The position numbers were made by a program, and so were the translations under genes. Positions 7,466 to 16,834 of a stretch of DNA of 64,000 nt are shown here, piece by piece. The first letter of the stretch is position 1. Every line of letters begins with the position of its first letter. The DNA is taken from positions 186,001-250,000 of the forward strand of contig NZ_CP104043.1 in the NCBI RefSeq assembly GCF_025152745.1. Reading direction: 5' to 3'. This DNA is from Rhizobium sp. WSM4643. Its GTDB lineage: Bacteria; Pseudomonadota; Alphaproteobacteria; Rhizobiales; Rhizobiaceae. The notes beneath the pieces are model-generated. The model was not told the origin of the DNA, searched no databases, and worked only from the letters and a program-made list of their open reading frames with translations.

Positions 7466-9289
7466 ATGCGCAGGCCTACCGTCCGAACCTCCCTGATCGT
7501 CATCAATCTGACGTTTGCGTCCATTTTTCTCGGCTTCGCAATGTTCTCGCTGAGTAGCGTGCGAGCGGTAAATGAGGACACTACTGCCATTGCCAGGAAT
7601 TGGCTGCCAAGCGTTTCCGTTGTCAGGAACATTCAACTCCAACTTCAGAAGATGAAGTTCGCATATGCCAATCACATCATGTCCCTCAGTGACGAAGCGA
7701 TCGCGGCGGCTGAAAAGCAGGTTACCGCACAGAGGGAAGAACTGGCAAAAGCGATCGAAGCCTATAACGCGTTGATATCATCGCCTCACGAGAAAGAATT
7801 ACTGGAACAGATCGCAAAAGGCGCAACCGACTACGCGAATGCAGCCGAGCCGATGCTCGAGAAATCTCGTAAGAACGACAACGATGCGGCGAAGGTCATT
7901 TTCTACAATGATATGGAGCCCATTATCCAAGAAGCCGACAAGGACGCTGGCGAGCTGCTTTACATCAACGTCAAGGGTTCGGATGCCTCATACGAGAGCA
8001 GCGAGCTAACCTATAGTGCGATCCTCTGGAGCACCTGGGGCCTTATTGCCTTAGTCTTGGCGATTGTCGCTGGCGCGATTGTCTACGTTGCCGCGCAGAT
8101 CGCCCGTCCAATCAATGCGATTACGGGTTCGATGACCGGGCTTGCTGCAGGCAACACGGCGGCAATCATTCCTTATGCCAGCCGAACCGACGAAATCGGC
8201 TCGATGGCTGGGGCGGTCGAAGTTTTCAGGCAGACGGCATTGGCCAAGATCAAAGCGGATCAGGAAATTGAGGTAAGTCGCGCCCTTTCAGAAGGTGAAC
8301 GCCAGAGACGTGAGGAGATTGACCGTGCGCGAGCGGCGGCGATGGCTCAGGCGACGAACGGATTGGCCGGAAACTTGAAGAAGCTGGCTGACGGCGATCT
8401 CACAATCCAGATCAGCGAGCCATTCGATGCTGATTTTGAGGCGCTAAGGAGCGACTTCAACAGTGCAGTGGCCCAGCTCTGTCGCACGCTGACCAAAGTG
8501 GCCGGCTCGACAGTGGGTATCGACAGCGGATCGAACGAGATCGCCAACAGTGCGAACGACCTCGCAAGACGCACCGAGCAGCAGGCGGCGGCTTTGGAAC
8601 AAACGGCGGCCGCGCTGGACGAAATCACAGCAAACGTCGCCTCATCTTCCAAACGCGCCGAGGAAGCCCGGAAGGTTGCCGCTGAGGCCAACGCCAGCGC
8701 AGCGACGTCCGGCCAGATTGTCACACAAGCAGTCGAAGCAATGAGCCGCATCGAGCAATCTTCCAACGAGATATCGACCATTATCGGTGTCATTGACGAA
8801 ATCGCCTTTCAGACGAACCTCCTCGCGTTGAACGCAGGTGTTGAAGCGGCACGCGCGGGCGAAGCTGGCAAGGGCTTCGCGGTCGTTGCCCAGGAGGTAC
8901 GCGAGCTGGCGCAGCGCTCGGCAAAGGCGGCAAAGGAAATCAAATCGCTCATTCAAACATCGAGCGGGGAGGTGGCAACAGGTGTCGAGCTGGTCTCGAA
9001 AACCGGCAGTGCCTTGAAGCAGATCGGTGAGCTCGTGGTAGCAATGAATCAACACGTCGAAGCGATCGCAGTATCGTCGCGCGAGCAGTCGACAGGTCTC
9101 GCTGAGATAAACACGGCAGTTAACAGCCTCGATCAGACGACCCAACAGAATGCTGCGATGGTCGAGGAGGCGAGTGCCGCCTCCACGTCGCTGGCGAACG
9201 AGACCGTTACGCTACGCGAGCTGATTGGACAATTCAAAGTGGGTGACGGAACGGGACACCAAGCCTATGCTTTCCGCAAGACTGCATAG
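7466..9289 (+). CDS. Methyl-accepting chemotaxis protein
   Basis: The 607-aa chemoreceptor has a first membrane span at about residues 8-30, a helical periplasmic domain of about 150 residues (four-helix-bundle type), a second span near 186-210 and a HAMP domain. A second HAMP-like stretch (LKKLADGDLTIQISEP) lies near 310. The signalling hairpin (GKGFAVVAQEVRELAQRSAK) lies around 470-490, followed by the distal methylation helix. No C-terminal CheR-tethering pentapeptide is present. AAGGAG lies 8 nt before the chosen ATG. Codon third positions look richer in A/T than in neighbouring genes, which suggests a different origin. The ligand is unknown. Confidence 0.93.
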   Translation: MRRPTVRTSLIVINLTFASIFLGFAMFSLSSVRAVNEDTTAIARNWLPSVSVVRNIQLQLQKMKFAYANHIMSLSDEAIAAAEKQVTAQREELAKAIEAYNALISSPHEKELLEQIAKGATDYANAAEPMLEKSRKNDNDAAKVIFYNDMEPIIQEADKDAGELLYINVKGSDASYESSELTYSAILWSTWGLIALVLAIVAGAIVYVAAQIARPINAITGSMTGLAAGNTAAIIPYASRTDEIGSMAGAVEVFRQTALAKIKADQEIEVSRALSEGERQRREEIDRARAAAMAQATNGLAGNLKKLADGDLTIQISEPFDADFEALRSDFNSAVAQLCRTLTKVAGSTVGIDSGSNEIANSANDLARRTEQQAAALEQTAAALDEITANVASSSKRAEEARKVAAEANASAATSGQIVTQAVEAMSRIEQSSNEISTIIGVIDEIAFQTNLLALNAGVEAARAGEAGKGFAVVAQEVRELAQRSAKAAKEIKSLIQTSSGEVATGVELVSKTGSALKQIGELVVAMNQHVEAIAVSSREQSTGLAEINTAVNSLDQTTQQNAAMVEEASAASTSLANETVTLRELIGQFKVGDGTGHQAYAFRKTA

Positions 9290-9629
9290 TTCACCTGTTA
9301 TCGATCGGACTAAAAGTTCACTCGATGATTACGTCGCCGTGAACGCACCGTTGCGTCCGCCAAATCTCGGGTTCGGACGCCGATTCTCGGTCAACGGGCG
9401 TACAAATTGGCAATTGACAGGATGGTAGCGCTCTCCGCGTGATGTCCAGCTAAGCCGCTTTTTGGCCCGGCGCCCAACCCGCACATTGGCACGAATGCAC
9501 TATGACACCCGCAACCTCCCAATAAGAACGGAGAACGGGCTTGCCACCATGCATGTTGGCTGAACCAACGCGAGTTCGTTCCCAACAAACACCCCTTGAC
9601 GCTTTCCCCACTTTGAGAAATGCTAAGAT
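9290..9629. other. Intergenic stretch without a supported gene
   Basis: I see no convincing gene between the chemoreceptor and the GntR regulator. A minus-strand frame near 9391-9588 has no ribosome site or protein-like composition. A TTGACG at 9596-9601 may be a -35 element for the downstream regulator, but no -10 at standard spacing is clear. Confidence 0.4.
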
Positions 9630-9653
9630 GTCAGACCAATTTCAAGGCCTGAC
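9630..9653 (+). promoter_or_regulatory. Candidate operator of the FadR-type regulator
   Basis: GTCAGACC, an 8-bp spacer (AATTTCAA) and GGCCTGAC form an inverted repeat with one mismatch per arm pair. It ends 24 bp before the GntR gene's ATG, where a self-binding repressor would sit. FadR-subfamily regulators bind short palindromes of about this size. The assignment is inference from position and symmetry. Confidence 0.5.
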
Positions 9654-9677
9654 TGCCTGATAAGAAAATGGGGAACC

Positions 9678-10400
9678 ATGAAGGCAAATAGCAGCGACAG
9701 GCCGGTGATCCGGCCGCTTCCGGTCATGGACCGCGCGCGTCAGGTGACCGATGCGCTGGCGGATTATGTCGAGGAAGCCAGGTTGAAGGCGGGCGATCGG
9801 CTGCCGGCCGAGCGCGAGCTGATGGCAGCCCTTGCTGTCGGCCGCTCGACCATTCGCGAGGCGATCCGCCACTTCCAGGCGCTCGGCGTTATCGAGACGC
9901 GCAAGGGCAGCGGCACGTATCTGCTGAAACCGGTTTCCAGGGCGACGATTCACATGCCGCTGTCCCTCGACACGGTTCACCTGCGCGACGCGCTGCTGCA
10001 GACGCTGGAGGTTCGCCGCGGCATCGAATGCGAGGCGGGTATGGTCGCGGCGCGGCGGCGCACGAGCAGGGATCTCGTCGTCATCGAGGAAAAGCTCAAC
10101 GCGATGGAACGGGTGCACTTGGAGAAAGGCACCTCCGGGCCGGAGGATCTGGCCTTTCACCTCGCCGTCTACGACGCCACCCACAATCCGCTGTTTCGCC
10201 AGCTTCTAGAGCAGATGCGCGAGACCTTCGAGCGCTTCTGGGAACATCCGTTCGACCGGCAGGATTTCGCCCGCCGATCCTTTCCCTTTCACCGCACCCT
10301 TTTCAACGCGATCGCTGCCGGGGATCCCGAGGCGGCGCGCGCCGAAACACTGAAAATTCTCGATATCGTCGAGGAAGACATCAAGGAAATGTCCAAATGA
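9678..10400 (+). CDS. GntR-family regulator, FadR/FCD subfamily
   Basis: The 240-aa protein has a winged helix at residues 10-80, including LPAERELMAALAVGRSTIRE and a GSGTYLL wing. An all-helical FCD ligand-binding domain occupies about 95-225. GGGGAA lies just before the ATG. Its stop overlaps the next start as ATGA, so it is co-transcribed with the PLP enzyme and probably controls the whole cluster to about 16.7 kb. The effector is unknown; the FCD domain usually binds organic acids, often with a metal. Confidence 0.92.
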   Translation: MKANSSDRPVIRPLPVMDRARQVTDALADYVEEARLKAGDRLPAERELMAALAVGRSTIREAIRHFQALGVIETRKGSGTYLLKPVSRATIHMPLSLDTVHLRDALLQTLEVRRGIECEAGMVAARRRTSRDLVVIEEKLNAMERVHLEKGTSGPEDLAFHLAVYDATHNPLFRQLLEQMRETFERFWEHPFDRQDFARRSFPFHRTLFNAIAAGDPEAARAETLKILDIVEEDIKEMSK

Positions 10401-11569
10401 GCAACGGCGCAGAACCGTTCGATCTTGCTTCCCTCATCACCGCGCACGACGAGAGCAACGTCGCTGACGCCGTCGTGCCGCCGATTTTCCAGACCTCGCT
10501 TTTCACCTTTTCCGATTACGAGGACATGATCGCCTCCTATCGCGGCGAGAAGGTGCGGCCGATCTATACGCGCGGCCTGAACCCGACGGTACGCGCCTTC
10601 GAGGAAATGCTCGCCAAGCTCGAAGGTGCCGAGGATGCGCTGGGTTTTGCGAGCGGCATGGCGGCAATCTCGTCCTCGGTGCTGAGCTTTGTCGAGCCGG
10701 GCGATCGCATCGTCGCCGTCAATCATGTCTATCCCGACGCCTTCCGCCTGTTCGGCACCATCCTGAAACGGATGAAGATCGAGGTGACCTATGTCGACGG
10801 GCGCGACGAGGAAGCGGTCGCCAGGGCGCTGCCCGGCGCCAAGCTTCTGTACCTGGAAAGCCCGACGAGCTGGGTGATGGAGGCCCATGACGTCGGTGCG
10901 CTCGCAGCCCTCGCCAAGCGGCACGGTGTTGTCTCGATGATCGACAACAGCTGGGCAAGCCCGTTCTTCCAGCGGCCGCTGACGCTCGGCGTCGATCTCG
11001 TCATCCATTCGGCCTCGAAATATCTCGGCGGCCACAGCGATGTGGTGGCGGGCGTCATCGCCGGCTCGAAGGCGATGATCGCACGCATCAAAGCGGAGGC
11101 CTATCCCTATCTCGGCGGCAAGCTTTCGCCGTTCGACGCCTGGCTGCTGATCCGCGGCCTGCGCACGCTGCCGCTGCGCATGAAAGCCCACGAGACATCG
11201 GCGCTTGAAATCGCCAGGCGCCTGCAGAAGCTCGACGTGGTGGAGACGGTCTGCCATCCGGGGCTCGCCAACCGCCTGCCCGCCGGCCTCATCGGCACCT
11301 CGGGCCTGTTTTCCTTCATCTTCCGCGAGGGCGTCGATATCCGCACCTTCGCCGATCACCTCAAGCTCTTCAAACTGGGCGTAAGCTGGGGTGGACATGA
11401 AAGCCTGATCGTACCGGGCGAGGTGGTGCTTCAGCAGAAGGCACAGCCGAATTCCGCACATGCCTTCGGCATCCATGCGCGATCCGTACGTCTCCATGTC
11501 GGCCTCGAAGGAACCGAGGCTCTGTGGAGAGACATCGAGGAGGCGCTCGCCGCCGCCTCACAATCCTGA
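10397..11569 (+). CDS. Cys/Met-metabolism PLP enzyme (cystathionine beta-lyase-like)
   Basis: The 390-aa protein belongs to the trans-sulfuration fold-type I family. The PLP lysine is in SASKYLGGHSD near residue 207, and an upstream GLNPTVRAFEEMLAKLEGAE stretch is typical of cystathionine lyases and synthases. Lyase, synthase and gamma-elimination activities cannot be told apart here. The start overlaps the GntR stop by 4 bp. Linkage to a CUT1 transporter rather than to methionine genes suggests that its substrate is an imported compound, which is inference. Confidence 0.88.
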   Translation: MSNGAEPFDLASLITAHDESNVADAVVPPIFQTSLFTFSDYEDMIASYRGEKVRPIYTRGLNPTVRAFEEMLAKLEGAEDALGFASGMAAISSSVLSFVEPGDRIVAVNHVYPDAFRLFGTILKRMKIEVTYVDGRDEEAVARALPGAKLLYLESPTSWVMEAHDVGALAALAKRHGVVSMIDNSWASPFFQRPLTLGVDLVIHSASKYLGGHSDVVAGVIAGSKAMIARIKAEAYPYLGGKLSPFDAWLLIRGLRTLPLRMKAHETSALEIARRLQKLDVVETVCHPGLANRLPAGLIGTSGLFSFIFREGVDIRTFADHLKLFKLGVSWGGHESLIVPGEVVLQQKAQPNSAHAFGIHARSVRLHVGLEGTEALWRDIEEALAAASQS

Positions 11570-11604
11570 AACCCGAGAGAAACCTAATAAGGGGGAACTG
11601 AGCC

Positions 11605-12864
11605 ATGAAAAAACTAATAATCTCGACGCTCTTTGCTTCGATGATGGCGGGTACGGCCTTTGCCGATACGACGCTCAAGCTTGTCGAAGTCATTACCAGC
11701 CCGGAGCGCACCGAAACGCTGAAATCGATCGTCGGCAAATTCGAAGCCGCCAATCCCGGCACCAAGGTCGACATCATCTCGCTGCCCTGGAACGAAGCCT
11801 TCCAGAAGTTCGCGACCATGGTATCGGCCGGCGACGTGCCCGATGTGATGGAAATGCCCGACACCTGGCTGTCGCTCTATGCCAATAACGGCATGCTCGA
11901 GAGCCTGGAGCCCTACCTCGAAAAGTGGGAACATACCAAGGAGCTGACGCCGCGCGCGCTCGAACTCGGCCGCGACATCAAGAACACAGCCTATATGCTG
12001 CCCTACGGCTTCTATCTGAGGGCGATGTTCTACAACAAGAAGCTGCTTGCCGAAGCCGGCGTTGCCGCGCCGCCGAAGACGATGGAGGAATTCACCGCGG
12101 CTTCGGAGAAGGTTTCCAAACTGTCCGGCAAATACGGCTACTGCATGCGTGGCGGACCGGGTGGTCTCAACGGCTGGATGATCTTTGCCGCCTCGATGGC
12201 CGGCTCGAACAAGTACTTCAATGACGACGGCACCTCGACGATGAACAGCCCCGGTTGGGCCAAGGGCATCGAATGGATGGTCGATCTCTACAAGAAGGGC
12301 TATGCGCCGAAGGACAGCGTCAACTGGGGCTTCAACGAAGTCGTCGCCGGCTTCTATTCCGGCACCTGCGCTTTCCTCGACCAGGATCCGGATGCGCTGA
12401 TCGCCATCGCCGAACGCATGAACAAGGATGATTTCGGCGTCATGCCGTTGCCGAAGGGTCCTGACGGCAAGTCCTTTCCGACGATCGGCTACGGCGGCTG
12501 GTCGATGTTCACGACCAGCGGCAACAAGGATCTCTCCTGGAAGCTGATCGCCACGCTCGAAGGGCCGGAAGGCAATATCGAGTGGAACAAGCGCATCGGC
12601 GCCCTCCCGGCCTATACGGCGGCCGAGAAGGATCCGTTCTATGCCGGTGACCAGTTCAAGGGCTGGTTCGAGGAACTGGCGGACCCGAACACGGTACCAA
12701 CCGTGATGCCGACGTACCTCGAGGAATTCGCCTTCTTCAAGGATTCGCTGGCGATCAAGACCTCGCAGCAGGCATTGCTCGGCGATATCTCGGCAAAGGA
12801 TCTGGCCGACCAGTGGGCTGACTACCTCACCAAGGCGCAGCAGAAGTTCCTTGCTAAGAAATAG
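11605..12864 (+). CDS. ABC transporter substrate-binding protein (CUT1 family)
   Basis: The 419-aa protein has a Sec signal peptide (KK, hydrophobic core, AFA cleavage site after about residue 20). The family 1 extracellular solute-binding fold follows, with an early KFEAANPGTKVDI segment and YGFYLRAMFYNKKLL near residue 130. It is 35 bp after the PLP gene and heads the transporter genes. The family binds oligosaccharides, polyols or glycerol-3-phosphate-like ligands. The ligand here is not evident. Confidence 0.9.
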   Translation: MKKLIISTLFASMMAGTAFADTTLKLVEVITSPERTETLKSIVGKFEAANPGTKVDIISLPWNEAFQKFATMVSAGDVPDVMEMPDTWLSLYANNGMLESLEPYLEKWEHTKELTPRALELGRDIKNTAYMLPYGFYLRAMFYNKKLLAEAGVAAPPKTMEEFTAASEKVSKLSGKYGYCMRGGPGGLNGWMIFAASMAGSNKYFNDDGTSTMNSPGWAKGIEWMVDLYKKGYAPKDSVNWGFNEVVAGFYSGTCAFLDQDPDALIAIAERMNKDDFGVMPLPKGPDGKSFPTIGYGGWSMFTTSGNKDLSWKLIATLEGPEGNIEWNKRIGALPAYTAAEKDPFYAGDQFKGWFEELADPNTVPTVMPTYLEEFAFFKDSLAIKTSQQALLGDISAKDLADQWADYLTKAQQKFLAKK

Positions 12865-12888
12865 CGGATAGCGGGCTTTGAGCCAGAA

Positions 12889-13005
12889 GCCCCCTCATCC
12901 GACCCTACGGGCCACCTTCTCCCCGAGGGAGGAGGGAACGGAAACGTTGCGGCATATTCCCTTCTCCCCAGCGGGGAGAAGGTGCCGGCAGGCGGATGAG
13001 GGGGC
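12889..13005. repeat. RIME-like palindromic intergenic repeat
   Basis: A 117-bp element is bounded by inverted ends, GCCCCCTCATCC and GGATGAGGGGGC. Inner palindromes are built on CTTCTCCCC and GGGGAGAAGG. The left arm is almost identical to one half of the element near 58.1 kb, which shows a dispersed family of the type described in Rhizobium (RIME). It lies between the binding-protein and permease genes, where it could lower downstream expression or stabilise the upstream mRNA. Confidence 0.8.
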
Positions 13006-13071
13006 TCCGGTCTCTCCATTCAAAAGCACCACAAATTCCCAACCGGGTAAGACAATGGAAATTGCAGACCG

Positions 13072-14007
13072 ATGACCATTTCCTCCGATACGCTCGACAT
13101 GCGTCGCGACCGCAGGCCATGGCTGCGTCGGGTTGCCGATGCTTCGGAGCCCTATCTCTACAGCGCGCCGTCGCTGATCCTGATCATTGCGGTGATGCTG
13201 GTGCCGCTGACGGTCGGCATTTCCTATGCGTTCCGCGATATCCAACTGCTCAATCCGTTTTCCGGCGGCTTCATCGGGCTCGATCATTTCCGCGAGCTTG
13301 CCGGCGATGCCGCCTTCTATGGCGCGCTGCGGAATACGCTCTGGTGGACCGGCGCTTCCGTCGTCCTGCAGTTCGTCTTCGGGCTGATCCTGGCGCTGCT
13401 GCTCGACAAGCCCTTTAAGGGCAGGGCGATCGCCCAGGCGCTGGTGTTCCTGCCCTGGGCCGTGCCGTCCTTTCTCGTCGGCCTCAACTGGGCCTGGCTG
13501 TTCAATCCCGTCATCGGGCCGATCCCGCACTGGCTCTTCGCCCTCGGGCTGATGCATGAGCCGGGCAACATCCTCTCCGATCCCAATTATGCGATGTGGG
13601 GGCCGATCGTCGCCAATGTCTGGTGGGGCATTCCGTTCTTCGCCATCACCCTGCTTGCGGCGCTGCAGGCGATCCCGCGCGATCTCTATGAGGCGGCATC
13701 GATCGACGGCGCCGGCTGGTTCCAGCGCTTCCGCTCGATCACCCTGCCGTTTCTGGCGCCGACGATCGCCATCACGGTGCTGCTGCGCACCGTATGGATT
13801 TCCAATTTCGCCGATCTCATCGTCGTCATGACCAGTGGCGGGCCGGCCGACCGGACGCAGATCGTCGCCAGCTACATCTTCACGACGGCCTTCAGGCGGC
13901 TCGATTTCGGCTATGCCTCGGCGATCGCGCTGGTGCTGCTCGTGCTGCTGCTTGCCTATTCGATGCTGATCATCCTGCTCCGGCAGACGCTGCTGAACAA
14001 GGATTGA
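13072..14007 (+). CDS. Sugar-type ABC transporter permease (MalF-like)
   Basis: The 311-aa inner-membrane protein has six predicted spans. The permease EAA loop is visible as the stretch YEAASIDGAGWFQRFRSITL near residues 205-225, which docks on the ATPase. It pairs with the MalG-like permease that begins 5 bp downstream. The repeat element separates it from the binding protein, but strand and order keep it in the same operon. Confidence 0.92.
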   Translation: MTISSDTLDMRRDRRPWLRRVADASEPYLYSAPSLILIIAVMLVPLTVGISYAFRDIQLLNPFSGGFIGLDHFRELAGDAAFYGALRNTLWWTGASVVLQFVFGLILALLLDKPFKGRAIAQALVFLPWAVPSFLVGLNWAWLFNPVIGPIPHWLFALGLMHEPGNILSDPNYAMWGPIVANVWWGIPFFAITLLAALQAIPRDLYEAASIDGAGWFQRFRSITLPFLAPTIAITVLLRTVWISNFADLIVVMTSGGPADRTQIVASYIFTTAFRRLDFGYASAIALVLLVLLLAYSMLIILLRQTLLNKD

Positions 14008-14011
14008 GATC

Positions 14012-14842
14012 ATGAGACGATCCGTCATTCCCACCATCGCACACCGTCTGGCGATCCTCTGCTACATCGCCTTCGCACTTTTTCCGCTGTTCTGGCTGCT
14101 CAAGGTCTCGGTGACGCCGAATGACCTGCTCTATAGCGAGGGCGTGCGCATGTGGCCATCGCGCATGACATGGGATCACTATGCCTTCGTGCTGCGCCAC
14201 AGCGCCTTTCCGACCTTCTTCAAGAACAGCCTGATCGTCTCGGCCTCGACGGCGGTCACCGTGACCATCTGCGCCTCGCTCTCGGGATATGCGCTGTCGC
14301 GCTTCAATTTCCGGGCAAAATACTGGATCGTCGCCCTGATGCTGCTGACCCAGATGTTCCCGCTGATCATGCTGGTGGCGCCGATCTTCAAGATCCTGTC
14401 GCCGCTGCACCTGACCAACAGCCTGACCGGGCTCGTCGTCGTCTACACCGCCTTCAACGTGCCTTTCGCCACCTTCCTGATGCAGTCCTTCTTCGACGGC
14501 ATCCCGAGGGATCTCGAAGAGGCGGCGAAGATCGACGGGGCGACGCAGTTCACGGCGTTTCGCCAGATCATCCTGCCGCTGACGCTGCCGGGGATCGCCG
14601 CCACCCTCGGTTTCGTCTTCACCGCCGCCTGGAGCGAACTGCTCTTCGCGCTGATGCTGATCAACGGCAATGATGCGGCGACCTTCCCGGTCGGCCTTCT
14701 CACCTTCGTTTCGAAATTCTCGGTGGATTTCGGGCAGATGATGGCGGCGGGCGTCATGGCGCTCATTCCGGCCGGCCTCTTCTTCCTGCTTATCCAGCGC
14801 TATCTCGTCCAGGGCCTGACGGCCGGCGCGGTCAAGGGTTAA
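14012..14842 (+). CDS. Sugar-type ABC transporter permease (MalG-like)
   Basis: The 276-aa permease has six spans and the EAA motif EEAAKIDGATQFTAFRQIIL near residues 170-190. Its length and N-terminus are typical of the second CUT1 permease. It lies between the MalF-like gene and the ATPase gene with gaps of 4 bp on each side. With its partner it forms the translocation channel for the binding protein at 11605. Confidence 0.92.
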   Translation: MRRSVIPTIAHRLAILCYIAFALFPLFWLLKVSVTPNDLLYSEGVRMWPSRMTWDHYAFVLRHSAFPTFFKNSLIVSASTAVTVTICASLSGYALSRFNFRAKYWIVALMLLTQMFPLIMLVAPIFKILSPLHLTNSLTGLVVVYTAFNVPFATFLMQSFFDGIPRDLEEAAKIDGATQFTAFRQIILPLTLPGIAATLGFVFTAAWSELLFALMLINGNDAATFPVGLLTFVSKFSVDFGQMMAAGVMALIPAGLFFLLIQRYLVQGLTAGAVKG

Positions 14843-14846
14843 ACAA

Positions 14847-15905
14847 ATGGCATCGATCGATATCCGGAATATTCACAAAGCCTATGGTCATGTGCAGGTG
14901 CTGCACGGCGTCGACCTCGAGATCCGGGACGGCGAGTTCGTCGTGCTCGTCGGCCCGTCCGGCTGTGGCAAGTCCACGCTGCTGCGGATGATCGCCGGGC
15001 TGGAGGAGGTCACATCAGGCGAGATCAGCATCGCCGGCAATAGGGTCAACGAACTGCATCCCAAGGATCGCGACATCGCCATGGTGTTCCAGTCCTACGC
15101 GCTTTACCCGCATATGAACGTCGCCGGCAATATGAGCTACAGCCTCAGGCTCCGGAAGGTGGCGAAGGAGAAGATTGCAGGCGCGGTGGCCGCAGCCGCT
15201 GCCAAGCTCGGCCTCGACCCTTTGCTCGAACGAAGGCCGAAGGCGCTTTCCGGCGGCCAGCGCCAGCGCGTCGCCATGGGCCGCGCCATCGTGCGCCAGC
15301 CGAAGGCCTTTCTGTTCGACGAACCGCTGTCGAACCTCGATGCGCGCCTGCGCGAACAGATGCGCGCCGAAATCAAGAAACTGCATGGCGACCTGAAGGC
15401 GACCTCAATCTACGTGACCCACGACCAGATCGAGGCAATGACGCTGGCGGACCGGATCGTCGCCATGCATGGCGGGGTGGTCCAGCAGGTCGGCAGTCCC
15501 CTGGAACTCTACGACCGCCCCGCCAATCTCTTTGTCGCCGGCTTCATCGGCTCGCCGGGGATGAATTTCCTCGAGGCCACCTATGATGCCGGCGGCGTGA
15601 AGTTGAAGGACGGCACGATCGTGCCGCTTGCAAAGCCGCTGCCGCTTGTCGACGGCGCAAAGGTGACGCTCGGCATCCGGCCGGAGCATGTGCTGGTGAG
15701 CGACGGCGGGGCAGGGCTCGCCACCGATGTGGAACTCGTCGAGCCCACAGGCTTCGGCATCATCCTCCACCTTGCCCTGCATGGTCTGCCATTCAAGATC
15801 TTCACGCTGAACCGCGAAGCGCTGAAGGCAGGTCCGAAAATCAATGTGGCCTTCCCCGCTCAATATCTGCACGTGTTCGATGGCGAAGGAAAACGCGTCG
15901 ATTGA
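14847..15905 (+). CDS. Sugar-type ABC transporter ATP-binding protein (MalK/UgpC-like)
   Basis: The 352-aa ATPase has Walker A GPSGCGKST (about residues 37-45), the Q loop, signature LSGGQRQR near 135, Walker B LFDEPLSNLD and a C-terminal TOBE/MalK regulatory domain. It energises the two permeases just upstream. A metallophosphoesterase follows 71 bp downstream. Members of this family are sometimes shared between several CUT1 transporters. Confidence 0.93.
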   Translation: MASIDIRNIHKAYGHVQVLHGVDLEIRDGEFVVLVGPSGCGKSTLLRMIAGLEEVTSGEISIAGNRVNELHPKDRDIAMVFQSYALYPHMNVAGNMSYSLRLRKVAKEKIAGAVAAAAAKLGLDPLLERRPKALSGGQRQRVAMGRAIVRQPKAFLFDEPLSNLDARLREQMRAEIKKLHGDLKATSIYVTHDQIEAMTLADRIVAMHGGVVQQVGSPLELYDRPANLFVAGFIGSPGMNFLEATYDAGGVKLKDGTIVPLAKPLPLVDGAKVTLGIRPEHVLVSDGGAGLATDVELVEPTGFGIILHLALHGLPFKIFTLNREALKAGPKINVAFPAQYLHVFDGEGKRVD

Positions 15906-15976
15906 ATGGTCGGAGGCCGGTAGCCGGACGCTATCGGTTTCGGCATATTGTCTCCGGTAGGGCGGGGAGGCAGAAT

Positions 15977-16729
15977 ATGCTCGTTGCGCAGATATCCGAT
16001 ATCCATGCGAGGCCGGACCTTTCGTCGGTGCGGACGCTGGAGCGAGCGATAGCGTGGCTGAAGACGTTCCGCCCGGATGCACTTGTTGTCACCGGAGATC
16101 TGGTGGACGACGGATGGCGGCAAGGCTATCGCCTGGTCGCCGAAAGCCTGCGGTCGCTGGACTGCCCTGTCCACCTGTTGCCGGGCAACGGTGACGACGT
16201 GCAATTGATGCGTTCCGAACTTGCCGCCGTCGGCGCGCGGATCAATGCGACGGGACCGATGCACTTCCAGACAGCCGTCGATGGCCTGACCCTCTTCGGT
16301 GTCGATGTGACCGTCGCCGGTCAGAGCTATGGCGATGTCCTGCCGCATCTGCCATGGCTGATGAGCGTGCTTGCGGATGTGAGGACACCCTCGCTTCTCT
16401 TCATGCATCAGCCGCCATTCAGGATCGGCATCGAGGTGCTGGACCAGGTGGGATGCAGGAACGGCAGTGCGCTTCTCAGCACCCTGGAGACAATGCACAG
16501 GCTGCCGCTGGCGATTCTCTGCGGCCATGTCCACCGACCTGCAATTGGTCGGTTGGGATCGATCCCTGTCCAGACCTGCGGCTCCCTTTGCCTGCCCAAT
16601 CCGCTTCTGCTGGAAGGCCGTGCCGATCTTTCGGTGATCGACGCTCCGTCCTTCCTCGTGCATGAGGTCAGCGACGGTAGGCTGGTTTCACATGTGGTCT
16701 CGATTCCGGTATCCGACAGGGGGGCATGA
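15977..16729 (+). CDS. Metallophosphoesterase (class III cyclic/glycerophospho-diesterase-like)
   Basis: The 250-aa protein shows calcineurin-like motifs in order: QISDIHA near residue 6, VTGDLVDDG near 42, LPGNGDD (usual GNHD, His replaced by Gly) near 69, FMHQPP near 145 and CGHVHR near 180. This layout fits the CpdA/GpdQ class, which cleaves cAMP or glycerophosphodiesters. Ending a transporter operon, it may process an imported phosphodiester. GGAGG lies 7 nt before the chosen ATG. An earlier TTG at 15902 overlaps the ATPase gene and is less likely. Confidence 0.82.
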   Translation: MLVAQISDIHARPDLSSVRTLERAIAWLKTFRPDALVVTGDLVDDGWRQGYRLVAESLRSLDCPVHLLPGNGDDVQLMRSELAAVGARINATGPMHFQTAVDGLTLFGVDVTVAGQSYGDVLPHLPWLMSVLADVRTPSLLFMHQPPFRIGIEVLDQVGCRNGSALLSTLETMHRLPLAILCGHVHRPAIGRLGSIPVQTCGSLCLPNPLLLEGRADLSVIDAPSFLVHEVSDGRLVSHVVSIPVSDRGA

Positions 16730-16834
16730 AATGGGATTGAACAGTCATTCCTCACGCGCTGCGAGCGGAAAAATCTTTTGCCGCATCGCCCAGGAGGGCT
16801 ATATCGTCCGTGTGATCTTGCTGGACTGGATGCC

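Noticed and set aside
9391..9588. 65-codon minus-strand ORF
   Set aside because: It has no ribosome site and a Trp/Gly/Cys-rich non-protein-like composition.
12889..13005. CRISPR-like repeat
   Set aside because: There are no regularly spaced direct repeats; this is a single palindromic element with relatives elsewhere.
12895..14037. 380-codon minus-strand frame over the repeat and permease
   Set aside because: It crosses a palindromic repeat and is antisense to a clear permease.
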